NCBI RefSeq assembly: GCF_018531375.1
Contig: NZ_JAHBOH010000001.1
Span: 1,364,001 to 1,428,000 of the forward strand
Length of the DNA stretch: 64,000 bases
Direction of reading: 5' to 3'
Origin: Cellulomonas fulva
GTDB lineage: Bacteria; Actinomycetota; Actinomycetes; Actinomycetales; Cellulomonadaceae
The position numbers and the translations under genes are program-made. This document shows positions 41,256 through 50,775 of this stretch, one piece after another (positions within the stretch are counted from its first letter, which is position 1; every line of letters begins with the position of its first letter). A model generated the notes under the pieces. That model saw only the letters and a program-made list of their open reading frames with translations. It made no database searches and was not told the origin of the DNA.

Positions 41256-44200
41256 GGGCGGGCGCGCGCCGGCTCGTCGCCGGCCTCGCGTCCGCCGCGC
41301 TCGTCGCGACGGGCGCGCTCGTCGGGACGTCCGCGTCCGCCGGCGTGCCGCAGGCCGCCGTTCCGCACGTGGCCCCGGGGACGACGAGCCCGCGGGCCTC
41401 GGCGGTGCCCGCCGCGCTCGCGGCGGCGGACGAGGCCGTCGCGTCCAACGTCGCGCTGCTCGGCGAGGTGACGGTCAGCTACGTGCCCGGCTGGAACAAG
41501 GCGTCGGCGCTCAACGACGGGACCGAGGCGACGCCGGACGGGCACGGCTCGGTCTGGGGCACGTACGGCGAGTTCGAGGCGCAGCACTGGGCGCAGTACG
41601 ACTGGCAGTGGCCGGTGACGGTCGACCGGTCGGCGGTGTGGTTCTGGAACGACGCGGCCAGCGCGGGCAACGTCCTGAGCCCCGAGGCCTGGCACCTGGA
41701 GTACAAGGACGCCGAGGGCGAGTTCCAGCCCGTCGACGTCGCGACGTACCCGATCGCGACGGGCACCGGGGTGGTCCTCGGCCCCAACGAGGTCACCTTC
41801 ACGCCGGTCACGACGACGGCGCTGCGCCTGGTCCTCGACGCGCAGGAGCGCGGCACGCCGGACCCGTACTACGCGGTCGCCGCGACCGAGTGGCAGGCCT
41901 GGGGGACCGGCGGCACCGAGCCCGAGGAGCCCGTCGACCCCGACGCGCCGATCGCGGTCGAGGACGTCGCCGTGCGCACCACCGTGGGGGACGTTCCGAC
42001 GCTGCCCGACGAGGTCTGGGTCCTGCCCGAGGACGGCCCGCTGACCTACGTCGACGCCGAGTGGGACGCCGTCACGGCGGACGACGTCGACGCGCTGGGC
42101 ACGGCCGAGGTCGCGGGCACCGCGGGCGACCAGGACCTGCTCGCGACGGTGCACGTCGTGGCGGACCTGGACTCCCCGGTCGAGGAGGTCGACCACACCA
42201 CGACGATCACGACGCCCGGCGTCGCCCCGGTCTGTGCGCGCACCGTCGTCGCGTGGCACGCGGACGGCTCGGCCGACTCGACCAACCCGGTCACCTGGGA
42301 GACCCCGGACCCGGCGGACTACGCCGACGCGGAGTCCTTCTTCGCGGTCGAGGGCGTGGCCGACGGGTTCGAGCCGCCGGTCGAGTGCACGGTCTGGGTC
42401 GTCGCGCCCGTGGTCGACGACCAGGCGCCCGGTGTCGTCGTCGACGTCGACGCCGCGCCCGCCTCGTCGGGCTGGTACACCAGCGCGCCCGAGGTCAGCG
42501 TGCGGGTGGTCGAGGGCGGCGCACCCGTCGAGCAGGTCGAGCTGCGCATCGGCGAGGGCGACTGGCAGCCGTACACCGAGCCGGTGCCGGTCGAGGCGCA
42601 GGGCGAGGTCGTCGTAGCGGCCCGCGCGACGGACGCCGACGACCGGACGGGCGACGCGCAGCGCACGCTGCGGGTGGACACGCGCGCTCCGGAGACGGGT
42701 GTCGAGCACGTCGTCGGCGCCACCTCCGCCACGTTCACGCTGACGCCGGCCGACCCGGAGCCCGGCTCGGGCCTGTCCCGGACGCTGTTCTCCTACGGTC
42801 CGAGCAGCGACCCGGAGTCGAGCGAGAACGTCATGTGGGCCACCTACGAGGAGCCCTTCGGCGTCTCGCTCGGCGAGGGTGCGACCGTCTACGTGCACGT
42901 GCGCTCGCAGGACCTCGCGGGCAACCAGGAGGAGACGCGGACCGTCGAGCTCGAGCCGTCGGGGCCGGTCGCGGTCACGCCGCTCGCACCGACGCTCACC
43001 GCGCCGCGGTGCGAGGCCGGCGAGGCGGTCGACGGCTCCCTGGCCGTCCCGGAGGTCGCGGGCGTCGTCTACACCGTGGGCGGCGAGGCCGTCTCCGGCA
43101 CGCTCGTCGTCGAGCCGGGCGAGAGCATCACGCTCGTCGCGAGGCCGGCCGCGGGCCACACCTTCGCGGGTGCCGCGCAGGTCGTCTCCTACGTCGTCAC
43201 CGCCGCGGTGCCCGACTGCACGCCCGCCCCGCGGGAGGTCGTGCCCGGCACGGTCACGATCACGGGCGAGCCGCGGGTCGGCGGCCGGGTGACGGCCACG
43301 GCGGCCGGGTGGGGGCCGGACGGCGTGCGGCTGGCGTACCAGTGGTACGCGGGCGGCACGGCGATCCTGGGCGGCAACGTGCGCACCTTCGTCGTGGGTG
43401 CCGGCCAGGTGGGTCAGAAGCTGTCGGTGCGCGTCACCGGCTTCGGTGACGGTCTGGTGACGCGCTCGCTGATGTCCGGGTCCACCCGCACGGTGACCCG
43501 CACGGGGGTCTTCGACGCCCCGCAGCCGACCATCGACGGCCGGATGGCGGTCGGCAGGCCGCTCACCGCCGTGCGCGGCGTCTGGAAGCCGGCGCCGACG
43601 AAGGTCACCTACCAGTGGTTCGCCAACGGCCGGGCGATCCCCGGCGCGACGCACCAGACGTTCACGCCGACGACATGGCACGTGGGACGGAACATCAAGG
43701 TCCGCATCACCGGCACGCGGGACGGGTACCAGGCCGCCACGGTCACGTCGGCGGCGCGCACCTGGCCGGTCCGTGCGGGATCGCCCACCATCACCGGGAC
43801 CGCCGAGGTCGGCGCCACGCTGCGTGCCCAGACCGGTACCTGGCAGCCGGCCTCGCTGCGGCTGACCTACCGGTGGAGCGCCGACGGCACGGCGGTCCCG
43901 GGCGCAACGGCACGGACGCTGACCGTCCCGCGCGCCCTCGCCGGCACGCGGATCACGGTCACCGTGACGGGCACGGCCAAGGGCTACACGACGACGAGCC
44001 GGTCCGCGACGCCGGTGCGGGTCGCGGGGACGGCGGACCCGACGCCGACCCCGACGCCAACGCCAACGCCAACGCCGACATCGACCCCCGCACCAGCCCC
44101 GACCGCGTCCCCCACGGCCCCTCCGACGACTGAGCCGGCGGTGGAGCAGCCGGTCCCCGCCGACGTGGTCGCGCGGTTCGGCCTCGACACGTCCTGGTAC

Positions 44201-44851
44201 GCCAAGTACGTGCCGGGCCCGGTGGACCCGGCGACGGGGCTCGGGATCCCGGTCCTGGGCTCGTCCGCGGTCGAGGACTCCACGCTCCTCGAGGCGGCGC
44301 GTCAGGTCGCGGTCCTGGCGCGCACCGCCCCGGTGGACCCGGTCGCGGAGATGGTGGGACGTGACGTGCGCGTGGTGATCGTGGCGCGAGGCGAGGTGAT
44401 GAGCTCGATCCCCGACGTGCGCGCGCAGTGGGGCACGGACCTGGACGAGCGCTACTGGGCGGGCATGGGCGGAGCGCTCACGGTCGGCACCGAGGCGAAC
44501 CTGATCGACGACGAGGGCGGCGAGAACGTGTTCATCCACGAGTTCGGCCACACGGTCGACGGATGGGGCCTGCGGTCGGCCGACCCGGAGTTCGGCCCGG
44601 CTCTGGACGCCGCGTACGACCGCGCCACCTCGCTCGGGCTGTGGCACAACACGTACGCGGGCAGCAACGTGAGCGAGTACTGGGCCGAGGGCGTGCAGGG
44701 CTACTTCGACCTCAACCGCGAGGGGCCGGCCGGGGGTGACGGCGTGCACAACGACGTCAACACGCGGGCGGAGCTCCGGGAGTACGACACGGCGCTGTTC
44801 GCGCTCCTCGACCGCGCGTACGGAGGCACGTCGCTCCTGACCGAGGTCTGA
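41252..44851 (+). CDS. Secreted multidomain protein with Ig-like repeats and C-terminal HExxH metalloprotease-like domain
   Basis: A 1199-residue exported protein. Signal peptide GLASAALVATGALVG; then an F5/8C-like discoidin domain (SNVALLGEVTVSYVPGWNKA), bacterial Ig-like repeats of the Big_4 kind, an OmpL47-like domain, three repeats with the core YQWY/YRWS (GDGVRLAYQWYAGG-like) and a Thr/Pro linker of TPTPTP units. The last 230 residues hold FIHEFGHTVDG (H1096, E1097, H1100) and a likely third ligand in SEYWAEG (E1142 or E1146), as in anthrax-lethal-factor-like gluzincins. Its ATG overlaps the GH127 stop, so it is made with that enzyme. Confidence 0.85.
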   Translation: MRAGARRLVAGLASAALVATGALVGTSASAGVPQAAVPHVAPGTTSPRASAVPAALAAADEAVASNVALLGEVTVSYVPGWNKASALNDGTEATPDGHGSVWGTYGEFEAQHWAQYDWQWPVTVDRSAVWFWNDAASAGNVLSPEAWHLEYKDAEGEFQPVDVATYPIATGTGVVLGPNEVTFTPVTTTALRLVLDAQERGTPDPYYAVAATEWQAWGTGGTEPEEPVDPDAPIAVEDVAVRTTVGDVPTLPDEVWVLPEDGPLTYVDAEWDAVTADDVDALGTAEVAGTAGDQDLLATVHVVADLDSPVEEVDHTTTITTPGVAPVCARTVVAWHADGSADSTNPVTWETPDPADYADAESFFAVEGVADGFEPPVECTVWVVAPVVDDQAPGVVVDVDAAPASSGWYTSAPEVSVRVVEGGAPVEQVELRIGEGDWQPYTEPVPVEAQGEVVVAARATDADDRTGDAQRTLRVDTRAPETGVEHVVGATSATFTLTPADPEPGSGLSRTLFSYGPSSDPESSENVMWATYEEPFGVSLGEGATVYVHVRSQDLAGNQEETRTVELEPSGPVAVTPLAPTLTAPRCEAGEAVDGSLAVPEVAGVVYTVGGEAVSGTLVVEPGESITLVARPAAGHTFAGAAQVVSYVVTAAVPDCTPAPREVVPGTVTITGEPRVGGRVTATAAGWGPDGVRLAYQWYAGGTAILGGNVRTFVVGAGQVGQKLSVRVTGFGDGLVTRSLMSGSTRTVTRTGVFDAPQPTIDGRMAVGRPLTAVRGVWKPAPTKVTYQWFANGRAIPGATHQTFTPTTWHVGRNIKVRITGTRDGYQAATVTSAARTWPVRAGSPTITGTAEVGATLRAQTGTWQPASLRLTYRWSADGTAVPGATARTLTVPRALAGTRITVTVTGTAKGYTTTSRSATPVRVAGTADPTPTPTPTPTPTPTSTPAPAPTASPTAPPTTEPAVEQPVPADVVARFGLDTSWYAKYVPGPVDPATGLGIPVLGSSAVEDSTLLEAARQVAVLARTAPVDPVAEMVGRDVRVVIVARGEVMSSIPDVRAQWGTDLDERYWAGMGGALTVGTEANLIDDEGGENVFIHEFGHTVDGWGLRSADPEFGPALDAAYDRATSLGLWHNTYAGSNVSEYWAEGVQGYFDLNREGPAGGDGVHNDVNTRAELREYDTALFALLDRAYGGTSLLTEV

Positions 44852-44858
44852 CCGGAGG

Positions 44859-44905
44859 CGGGGTCGCGGTCGCGGGCGAGCGCTCGCACCGCGGCCCCGT
44901 TTGCT
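44859..44905 (+). terminator. Strong rho-independent terminator
   Basis: CGGGGTCGCGGT (44859-44870) pairs with ACCGCGGCCCCG (44888-44899) over 12 positions with one wobble. The loop contains the inner palindrome GCGAGCGCTCGC. A TTTGCT tail follows. It ends the GH127 operon. Confidence 0.8.
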
Positions 44906-45016
44906 CCGTTCGGGTGGTCCGATATGTCTGATATTGCTGAATCCTTCACCCGGCCGGACGATGGGCGGACACCGCCGTGCGGCAGCCGCGCCGACGCCTG
45001 GTGAGAGGAGAAGCCC

Positions 45017-46945
45017 GTGGCCGACGAGCTGGAGTCCCCCATCCGGCAAGGAGCGCACGACATCGCGATCGAGCGCGACCGCATGCGCCGCCGGCGCGTC
45101 TACAAGGTCGCCGCGGTGGTCCTCGCGATCGAGGCGTGGGTGATCGGGGCGTCGCTCGCGGGCTGGCCGCTCCTGCCGCAGCTCCCGCCGGTCGACCCCT
45201 TCTTGGTGACGATCGTCGTGTTCTTCGTCGCGATGCTGCTGATCGTCGTGCTCACGACGGTGGGAACCTCGCGGTCGCCGCACCTGGTGTACCGGCCCGA
45301 GCAGGTCGACGTCCGGCTGGACGACGTCATCGGCATCGACCCGGTCAAGGAGGACGTGCGCCGGTCGATCGACCTGTTCCAGACGCACCGCCGGTTCGCG
45401 GACCAGATGGGCGGCACCCCCCGGCGCGGGCTGCTCTTCGAGGGGCTGCCCGGCACGGGCAAGACGATGACCGCGAAGGCGATGGCGGCCGAGGCGGGCG
45501 TGCCGTTCCTGTTCGTGTCCGCGACGTCGTTCCAGTCGATGTACTACGGCGCCACCGCGCGCAAGATCCGCTCCTACTTCAAGGCCCTGCGGGCCACCGC
45601 GCGCCGCGAGGGCGGGGCGATCGGCTTCATCGAGGAGATCGACGCGATCGCGCTGCGCCGCGGCGGCATGGTGGCCGGGGCGGCGCCGGCGTACGGGCCG
45701 TCGGCGGCGAGCGCCTGCGTCTCGTCGACGGTCCCCTCGCCGGTCTCCGGCGCCCCGGCGGCGGGCGGCATCGTGACGAACGCCGTGGTGTCCGAGGGCA
45801 CCGGCGGGGTCGTCAACGAGCTGCTGGTGCAGATGCAGTCGTTCGACGAGCCGACGGGCGGCGACAAGCTCTACAACCGCATGGTGGCCGCGGTGAACCT
45901 GCTGCTGCCGTCCGACCGCCAGATCAAGCAGCGGCGCCCGGGCCGCGCGCCGATCCTGCTGATCGCCGCGACCAACCGCGCCGACTCGCTCGACCCCGCG
46001 CTGCTGCGGCCCGGGCGGTTCGACCGGCACCTGACGTTCTCGACGCCCGACGCGCACGGCCGGCGCGCGCTGGTCGACCACTTCCTGCTGCGCCGCTCGC
46101 ACGAGGTCTCGCTCGACGACCCGGCGCTGCGCGACCGCATCGCGGCGGCGACCAACGGCTGGACGCCGGTCATGATCGAGCACCTGCTCGACGAGGCGCT
46201 CGTCAACGCGCTGCGCCGCGGCTCGACGACGATGCGGTTCGACGACGTCGAGCAGGCGCGCATCACCGAGATGGTCGGCATCGGCCAGCCGGTGCGCTAC
46301 ACCGAGGCGGAGCAGCGGCTGATCGCGACGCACGAGGCCGGCCACGCGACGGTCGCCTGGCTGGTGGCGCCGAACCGCACGCTCGAGGTCCTGACGATCA
46401 TCCGACGAGGAGAGGCGCTCGGCCTGCTCGCGCACGGCGACTGCGAGGAGGTCTGGACGCACTCGCAGTACGACCTGCAGGCGCTCGTGCAGATCGCGAT
46501 GGGCGGCTGGGTGGCCGAGGAGCTGTTCTTCGGGCACACCTCGACCGGCCCCGCGAGCGACCTCGCGGCCGCGACCCGCACGGCGGCGCAGATGGTCGGC
46601 GCCGCGGGGATGACGGGGTCGCTGGTGTCCTTCCTGGCCGCCGACCGCGACCTGGTCAGCGCGGTCCTCGCGGACAACGCGGCGCGCGAGCAGCTCGAGG
46701 GCGTGCTGGACGACGCGCGCAGCAGCGTCCGGCGGCTGCTGTCGCGGCACCGGCACCTGGTCGAGGCGCTGCGGGACGCGCTGCTGGAGCGGCACGAGCT
46801 CATCGGCCCGGAGATCACCGACGTGCTCGAGCAGGCCCAGACGCGGACCGAGGCACAGGCGCAGGCCCAGGTCGAGGCGCGCGCGACGCGGCCGGCGCTC
46901 GCCGACGCGATGGCGGCCCGGATCGGCGCCCAGCCGGCCGCCTGA
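45017..46945 (+). CDS. FtsH-like membrane AAA ATPase with M41 protease domain
   Basis: A 642-residue paralogue of FtsH. Two hydrophobic helices at about 30-50 and 62-85 anchor it. The AAA domain has Walker A GLPGTGKT (143-150) and a Walker B-like FIEEIDAI (206-209), in which the usual Asp is Glu. Two insertions, of about 45 residues after Walker B and about 35 before AATNRADSLDPALLRPGRFD, are not found in FtsH. The zinc protease site HEAGH (439-443) and SDLAAATRTA follow. GTG 45017 has GAGAGGAGA upstream. Probably a specialised membrane protease. Confidence 0.85.
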   Translation: MADELESPIRQGAHDIAIERDRMRRRRVYKVAAVVLAIEAWVIGASLAGWPLLPQLPPVDPFLVTIVVFFVAMLLIVVLTTVGTSRSPHLVYRPEQVDVRLDDVIGIDPVKEDVRRSIDLFQTHRRFADQMGGTPRRGLLFEGLPGTGKTMTAKAMAAEAGVPFLFVSATSFQSMYYGATARKIRSYFKALRATARREGGAIGFIEEIDAIALRRGGMVAGAAPAYGPSAASACVSSTVPSPVSGAPAAGGIVTNAVVSEGTGGVVNELLVQMQSFDEPTGGDKLYNRMVAAVNLLLPSDRQIKQRRPGRAPILLIAATNRADSLDPALLRPGRFDRHLTFSTPDAHGRRALVDHFLLRRSHEVSLDDPALRDRIAAATNGWTPVMIEHLLDEALVNALRRGSTTMRFDDVEQARITEMVGIGQPVRYTEAEQRLIATHEAGHATVAWLVAPNRTLEVLTIIRRGEALGLLAHGDCEEVWTHSQYDLQALVQIAMGGWVAEELFFGHTSTGPASDLAAATRTAAQMVGAAGMTGSLVSFLAADRDLVSAVLADNAAREQLEGVLDDARSSVRRLLSRHRHLVEALRDALLERHELIGPEITDVLEQAQTRTEAQAQAQVEARATRPALADAMAARIGAQPAA

Positions 46946-46996
46946 CCGCCCGGGCCCGCCGGGTCCGCGTCGCCCGCCTGACGTAACCTGCGAGGC

Positions 46997-48046
46997 GTGC
47001 CCGAAGGTCATACCGTCCACCGCGTCGCGCGCCAGCTCGAGCTCGACCTCGTCGGGCGTCCGCTGCGGGTGACGTCCCCGCAGGGCCGGTTCGCGGCGGG
47101 GGCGGAGCGGCTCGACGGCCAGGTGCTCGCGGCCTCGTCGGCGGTCGGCAAGCAGCTCTTCCTGACGTTCGCCTCCGGCGACGTGCTGCGCGTGCACCTG
47201 GGCCTGTACGGCGCGTGGGACTTCTACGGCCGGCTCTCGCCGCTCGTCGCGGGCGAGGCCGCGTGGGGCTCGATGGGCGCGCCCCGGCTGCGCCGCGCGG
47301 TGCGGATGGGCGAGGACGAGCGCGAGCAGCCGGCCGACGAGGGTGGGCTGGTCGCCACGTTGCACCAGGCCTTCCCGCCGGAGCCGGTGGGCCAGGTGCG
47401 CGTGCGGCTCGCCACGTCCGAGACGGTCGCGGACCTGCGCGGACCCTCGGCGTGCGAGGTGCTGGACCCCGCGGGCGCGGAGGCGGTGCTGGCGCGCCTG
47501 GGTCCGGACCCCGCCACGCTCACCGGGGACGACGAGCGGACCGCGGCGGGCCGCGAGGTGGTGCGGCGCCTGCGCGCCCGGAACGTCGCGGTGGGCCAGC
47601 TGCTCATGGACCAGTCGGTGGTGGCCGGCGTCGGCAACATCTACCGCGCCGTGCTGCTGTTCCGCGCGCGCCTGGACCCGCGGACGCCGGGCCGGGACGT
47701 GCCGGAGCGCACGGCGGCGGCGCTCTGGACGGACTGGGCGGCGCTGCTGGCGGACGGCATCGCCGACGGCATGATCATCACGCGCGAGGACCTGACCCCG
47801 GACCAGCGCCAGGCCGCGCGGGCCGACCCGACGCTGCGGCACTGGGTGTACGGCCGCGCCGGCGAGCCGTGCCGCGTGTGCGGGACGCCCGTCGTCGTCG
47901 AGGACATGGCGGCCCGCAAGCTCTACCGCTGCCCACGGTGCCAGCGGCGCCCGCGCACCCGCACCACCACCCGCACCCGCACCACCAGGACCAGCACCAG
48001 CACCAGCACGAGCACCACGACGAGAAGGACGACGACCCCGAGATGA
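46997..48046 (+). CDS. Endonuclease VIII/Fpg-type DNA glycosylase
   Basis: A 349-residue base-excision enzyme of the Nei2-like kind found in Actinobacteria. PEGHTVHRVARQLE supplies the catalytic Pro and Glu; VGKQLFLTFASGDVLRVHLG has the conserved Lys; DQSVVAGVGNIYRAVLLFRA is the helix-two-turns-helix; and CRVCGTPVVVEDMAARKLYR with CPRCQ is the zinc finger. Beyond the zinc finger is an unusual 31-residue tail of Arg, Thr and Ser only. Its stop codon overlaps the ATG of the next gene. Confidence 0.9.
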   Translation: MPEGHTVHRVARQLELDLVGRPLRVTSPQGRFAAGAERLDGQVLAASSAVGKQLFLTFASGDVLRVHLGLYGAWDFYGRLSPLVAGEAAWGSMGAPRLRRAVRMGEDEREQPADEGGLVATLHQAFPPEPVGQVRVRLATSETVADLRGPSACEVLDPAGAEAVLARLGPDPATLTGDDERTAAGREVVRRLRARNVAVGQLLMDQSVVAGVGNIYRAVLLFRARLDPRTPGRDVPERTAAALWTDWAALLADGIADGMIITREDLTPDQRQAARADPTLRHWVYGRAGEPCRVCGTPVVVEDMAARKLYRCPRCQRRPRTRTTTRTRTTRTSTSTSTSTTTRRTTTPR

Positions 48047-48987
48047 CGATGCAGCTCCGCGTGTTCACCGAGCCCCAGCAGGGCGCCTCCTACGACGACC
48101 TGCTCGCGGTCGCCCGCGCCACCGAGGACCTGGGCTTCGACGCCTTCTTCCGCTCCGACCACTACCTGCGCATGGGCGACGGAGACGGCCTGCCCGGCCC
48201 GACCGACGCGTGGACCACGCTCGCGGGTCTGGCGCGCGAGACGTCGCGGATCCGCCTCGGCACGCTCGTCTCGTCCGTGACGTACCGCTACCCGGGGCTG
48301 CTGGCGATCCAGGTGGCGCAGGTGGACCAGATGTCCGGCGGCCGCGTGGAGCTCGGCCTCGGCACGGGGTGGTTCGCCGAGGAGCACGCCGCGTACGGCA
48401 TCCCGTTCCCGGCCAAGCGGTTCGGGCTGCTCGAGGAGCAGCTCGAGATCGTGACCGGCCTCTGGGGCACGCCCGTGGGGGAGCGGTACTCGTTCGCGGG
48501 CGAGCACTACACGCTCACCGACGCCCCGGGCCTGCCCAAGCCCGTGCAGGAGGCACGCGGCCGTGCGGGCGTCCCGGTGATCGTCGGCGGCAACGGCCCG
48601 CGGCGCACGCCCGCGCTCGCCGCGCGGTTCGCGAGCGAGTTCAACCTGGCGTTCCCGGAGCTCGGCACCGTCGCGGACAAGTTCGCGACGGCGCGCGCGG
48701 CGTGCGAGGCGGTGGACCGCCCGGCCGACGACCTGGTGCTCTCCGCGGCTCTGGTGCTGTGCGTCGGCCGCGACGAGGCCGAATTCCGGCGTCGCGCCGA
48801 GGCGATCGGCCGCGAGCCCGACGAGCTGCGCGAGCACGGGCTCGCGGGGACGCCGGCCGAGGTCGTGGACCGGCTGTCCTGGCTGCGCGAGCAGGGCGCG
48901 TCGCGGGCCTACCTCCAGGTGCTCGACCTGACGGACCTGGACCACCTCGCGCTGGTCGCGGACCAGGTGGCCCCTCAGCTCGGCTGA
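48043..48987 (+). CDS. LLM-class F420-dependent oxidoreductase
   Basis: A 314-residue luciferase-like monooxygenase-fold flavoenzyme, probably F420-dependent. Visible family pieces are LAVARATEDLGFDAFFRSDH, LGTLVSSVTYRYPGLLAIQV, DQMSGGRVELGLGTGW and KRFGLLEEQLEIV. The substrate is unknown. ATG 48043 overlaps the glycosylase stop (ATGA), so the two are co-translated. The end overlaps the convergent mannosyltransferase gene by 13 bp. Confidence 0.9.
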   Translation: MTMQLRVFTEPQQGASYDDLLAVARATEDLGFDAFFRSDHYLRMGDGDGLPGPTDAWTTLAGLARETSRIRLGTLVSSVTYRYPGLLAIQVAQVDQMSGGRVELGLGTGWFAEEHAAYGIPFPAKRFGLLEEQLEIVTGLWGTPVGERYSFAGEHYTLTDAPGLPKPVQEARGRAGVPVIVGGNGPRRTPALAARFASEFNLAFPELGTVADKFATARAACEAVDRPADDLVLSAALVLCVGRDEAEFRRRAEAIGREPDELREHGLAGTPAEVVDRLSWLREQGASRAYLQVLDLTDLDHLALVADQVAPQLG

Positions 48988-50321
48988 GGGTCGCCCGCCC
49001 GCTCGGGCGCGTGGGCGGCCACCGCCCCGGGCTCGAGCGCGGCGGGCTCGCCGGTGACGAGCTCGCTGGTCGCGGGTGCCGCGTCGTCCGGCGGGGACGT
49101 GTCCCGGAGCAGCCCGCGCACGACGAGCACGACGAGGGCGACCAGCGCCACGTTGCGCGCGACGAGCACCAGGGTGACGCCCGCGCCGCCCCCGGTGATC
49201 TGGGCGTAGCCCCACGGGAACACCACCTGCGTCGCCGCCGCGATCCCGGCCACGAGCGCGGCGGTGCGCCCCCACCCCGGCAGCCGCAGCGCGAGCGCCA
49301 CGGCGACGGGCGGCGCGATCCAGCCGACGTACTGCGGCGACCCCACCTTGTTGAGGACGATGAGCAGGGTCGCCACCAGCAGCGCCCCGCGCAGCAGGAG
49401 CTGGGCACGCGCGGTCTCGTCGGACCACAGGCGTGCCCCCAGGCGCGTGCGGCACCACCAGAGGAACGCGGCCGCGGCCGCGAGACCCAGGTAGAACAGC
49501 GCGCCCAGGACGTCGGCGGCCGCCTGGGCGCCCGGGCCGGACACCTCCCACGTGATCAGCTGCTCGTTCAGGAGCAGCTCGATGTCCGGCCGCCACAGGC
49601 TCGCGACCACCCACGGGGTGGCGCCGACGGCCTCGATCTGCAGCCCGCGCTGGTCCTGCTCCGTGAGGAACGAGAGCACGTGCGCGAGCCCACCGCCCAG
49701 CGCGACCGCGAGCACGACGCCCGCCGAGACCAGCACGGCAGGGACCACGACGTCGCGGGTGCGCCGCACGACGAGCCAGAGCGGCAGGAGCAGCGCGCCG
49801 GGCGCGACCTTGACCCAGGCGCCCGCGGTCAGCAGCGCGGACGCGACGCGGGGGTGCCGCAGCGCGAGGACCAGGGCGCCGACGACGAGCGGCGCGACCA
49901 CCGCGTCGAGCCGCCCCATCGCGACCGGACCGAGCAGCGCCGTGAACGCCACCCACCACCAGGCGCCCACGAGCGTGCGCGCCGCGTGCCGGTGGCCGGC
50001 CACGCGCGGGGCGTGCGTCAGCGCCAGGACGCCCAGCGCGTCGAAGACGGTGAGCCACAGGCTCCACGCCAGCGAGTAGCCCGCGCCGTACCCGGTCCCG
50101 CCCAGCGCGGCGGCGAACATGGGCACGACGGCGCCGGCGGGGTAGACCCATGGTCCGGACAGCACCGGCCACACGCCGTCGTGCAGGCCCTGCCACATCC
50201 ACCAGCGGTACAGGTCGATGTCCCAGAACGTGTCGGTCGGGAGCCAGAAGACCCCGACGACGATCAGCCAGCCGTGCACCAGCGCGAACGCCGCCCACAG
50301 CGCGAGCGGCGAGCGCAGCAT
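48975..50321 (-). CDS. GT87-like mannosyltransferase (DUF2029 membrane protein)
   Basis: A 448-residue polytopic membrane protein of the polyprenol-phosphate-mannose-dependent alpha-mannosyltransferase group. About ten helices are visible. The family-typical WDIDLYRWWMWQGL loop carries acidic residues near the first helix, and VKVAPGALLLPLWLVVRRTR and LNKVGSPQYVGWIAPPVA are diagnostic. It should extend mannan or lipoglycan chains at the membrane. The end converges on the LLM gene with a 13-bp overlap. Confidence 0.85.
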   Translation of the reverse strand: MLRSPLALWAAFALVHGWLIVVGVFWLPTDTFWDIDLYRWWMWQGLHDGVWPVLSGPWVYPAGAVVPMFAAALGGTGYGAGYSLAWSLWLTVFDALGVLALTHAPRVAGHRHAARTLVGAWWWVAFTALLGPVAMGRLDAVVAPLVVGALVLALRHPRVASALLTAGAWVKVAPGALLLPLWLVVRRTRDVVVPAVLVSAGVVLAVALGGGLAHVLSFLTEQDQRGLQIEAVGATPWVVASLWRPDIELLLNEQLITWEVSGPGAQAAADVLGALFYLGLAAAAAFLWWCRTRLGARLWSDETARAQLLLRGALLVATLLIVLNKVGSPQYVGWIAPPVAVALALRLPGWGRTAALVAGIAAATQVVFPWGYAQITGGGAGVTLVLVARNVALVALVVLVVRGLLRDTSPPDDAAPATSELVTGEPAALEPGAVAAHAPERAGDPQPS

Positions 50322-50395
50322 GCGGTCCAGCGGGGCCTCCAGGGACGAGCGCGGCAGTCAGCCCCGACCGTACCCAAAGACCCCGCGGGCCCGCC

Positions 50396-50611
50396 TCAGC
50401 GTCCGGTGGCCGACGGCGGCGGCACGACCCCCGTCATCGGTCCGGCGGGCGGCAGCACGGCCGGCCGCTCCTCGAGGAGCTGCGCGTCGACGTCCTCGAC
50501 GTCGTCGGGTGCGGGAGGGGCCTGCGGTGCGGTGCTCTTGACGGGGTCCGGCGCGCCGCCGGGGATCACGTGCGCGGTGGTCGGGACCTCGGTCCCTTCG
50601 TTCTCGGTCAT
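50396..50611 (-). CDS. Small proline-rich hypothetical protein
   Basis: A 71-residue acidic and proline-rich protein (MTENEGTEVPTTAHVIPGG, ending PPAGPMTGVVPPPSATGR). It lacks a signal or membrane segment and looks disordered. CGGAGGCCGACG just before the ATG is a good ribosome site, which supports translation. No function is suggested. Confidence 0.55.
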   Translation of the reverse strand: MTENEGTEVPTTAHVIPGGAPDPVKSTAPQAPPAPDDVEDVDAQLLEERPAVLPPAGPMTGVVPPPSATGR

Positions 50612-50775
50612 CGTCGGCCTCCGGGTGCTCGGGCCAGCTCGTCGGCTGGTCTACCCCGACAGTGGCACGACGAGACGGCGCCCGCTCGTCGAGCGCGGCG
50701 CTAGGGTCCGTCCAGGCGGCCGGGGACGGGACCGGCCCGGAGCGTCCGGCCACGGCCGGGGGAGACGGAGGAACG

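Noticed and set aside
44041..44085. Possible CRISPR-like or microsatellite repeat (ACGCCAACGCC units)
   Set aside because: It encodes the Thr/Pro linker of the secreted protein; there are no spacers, and no CRISPR array is seen anywhere in the window.
40928..47842. A minus-strand open frame of 2304 codons across the GH127, metalloprotease and FtsH-like genes
   Set aside because: It spans several clear plus-strand genes and a terminator and has no conserved motifs, so it is an antisense shadow.
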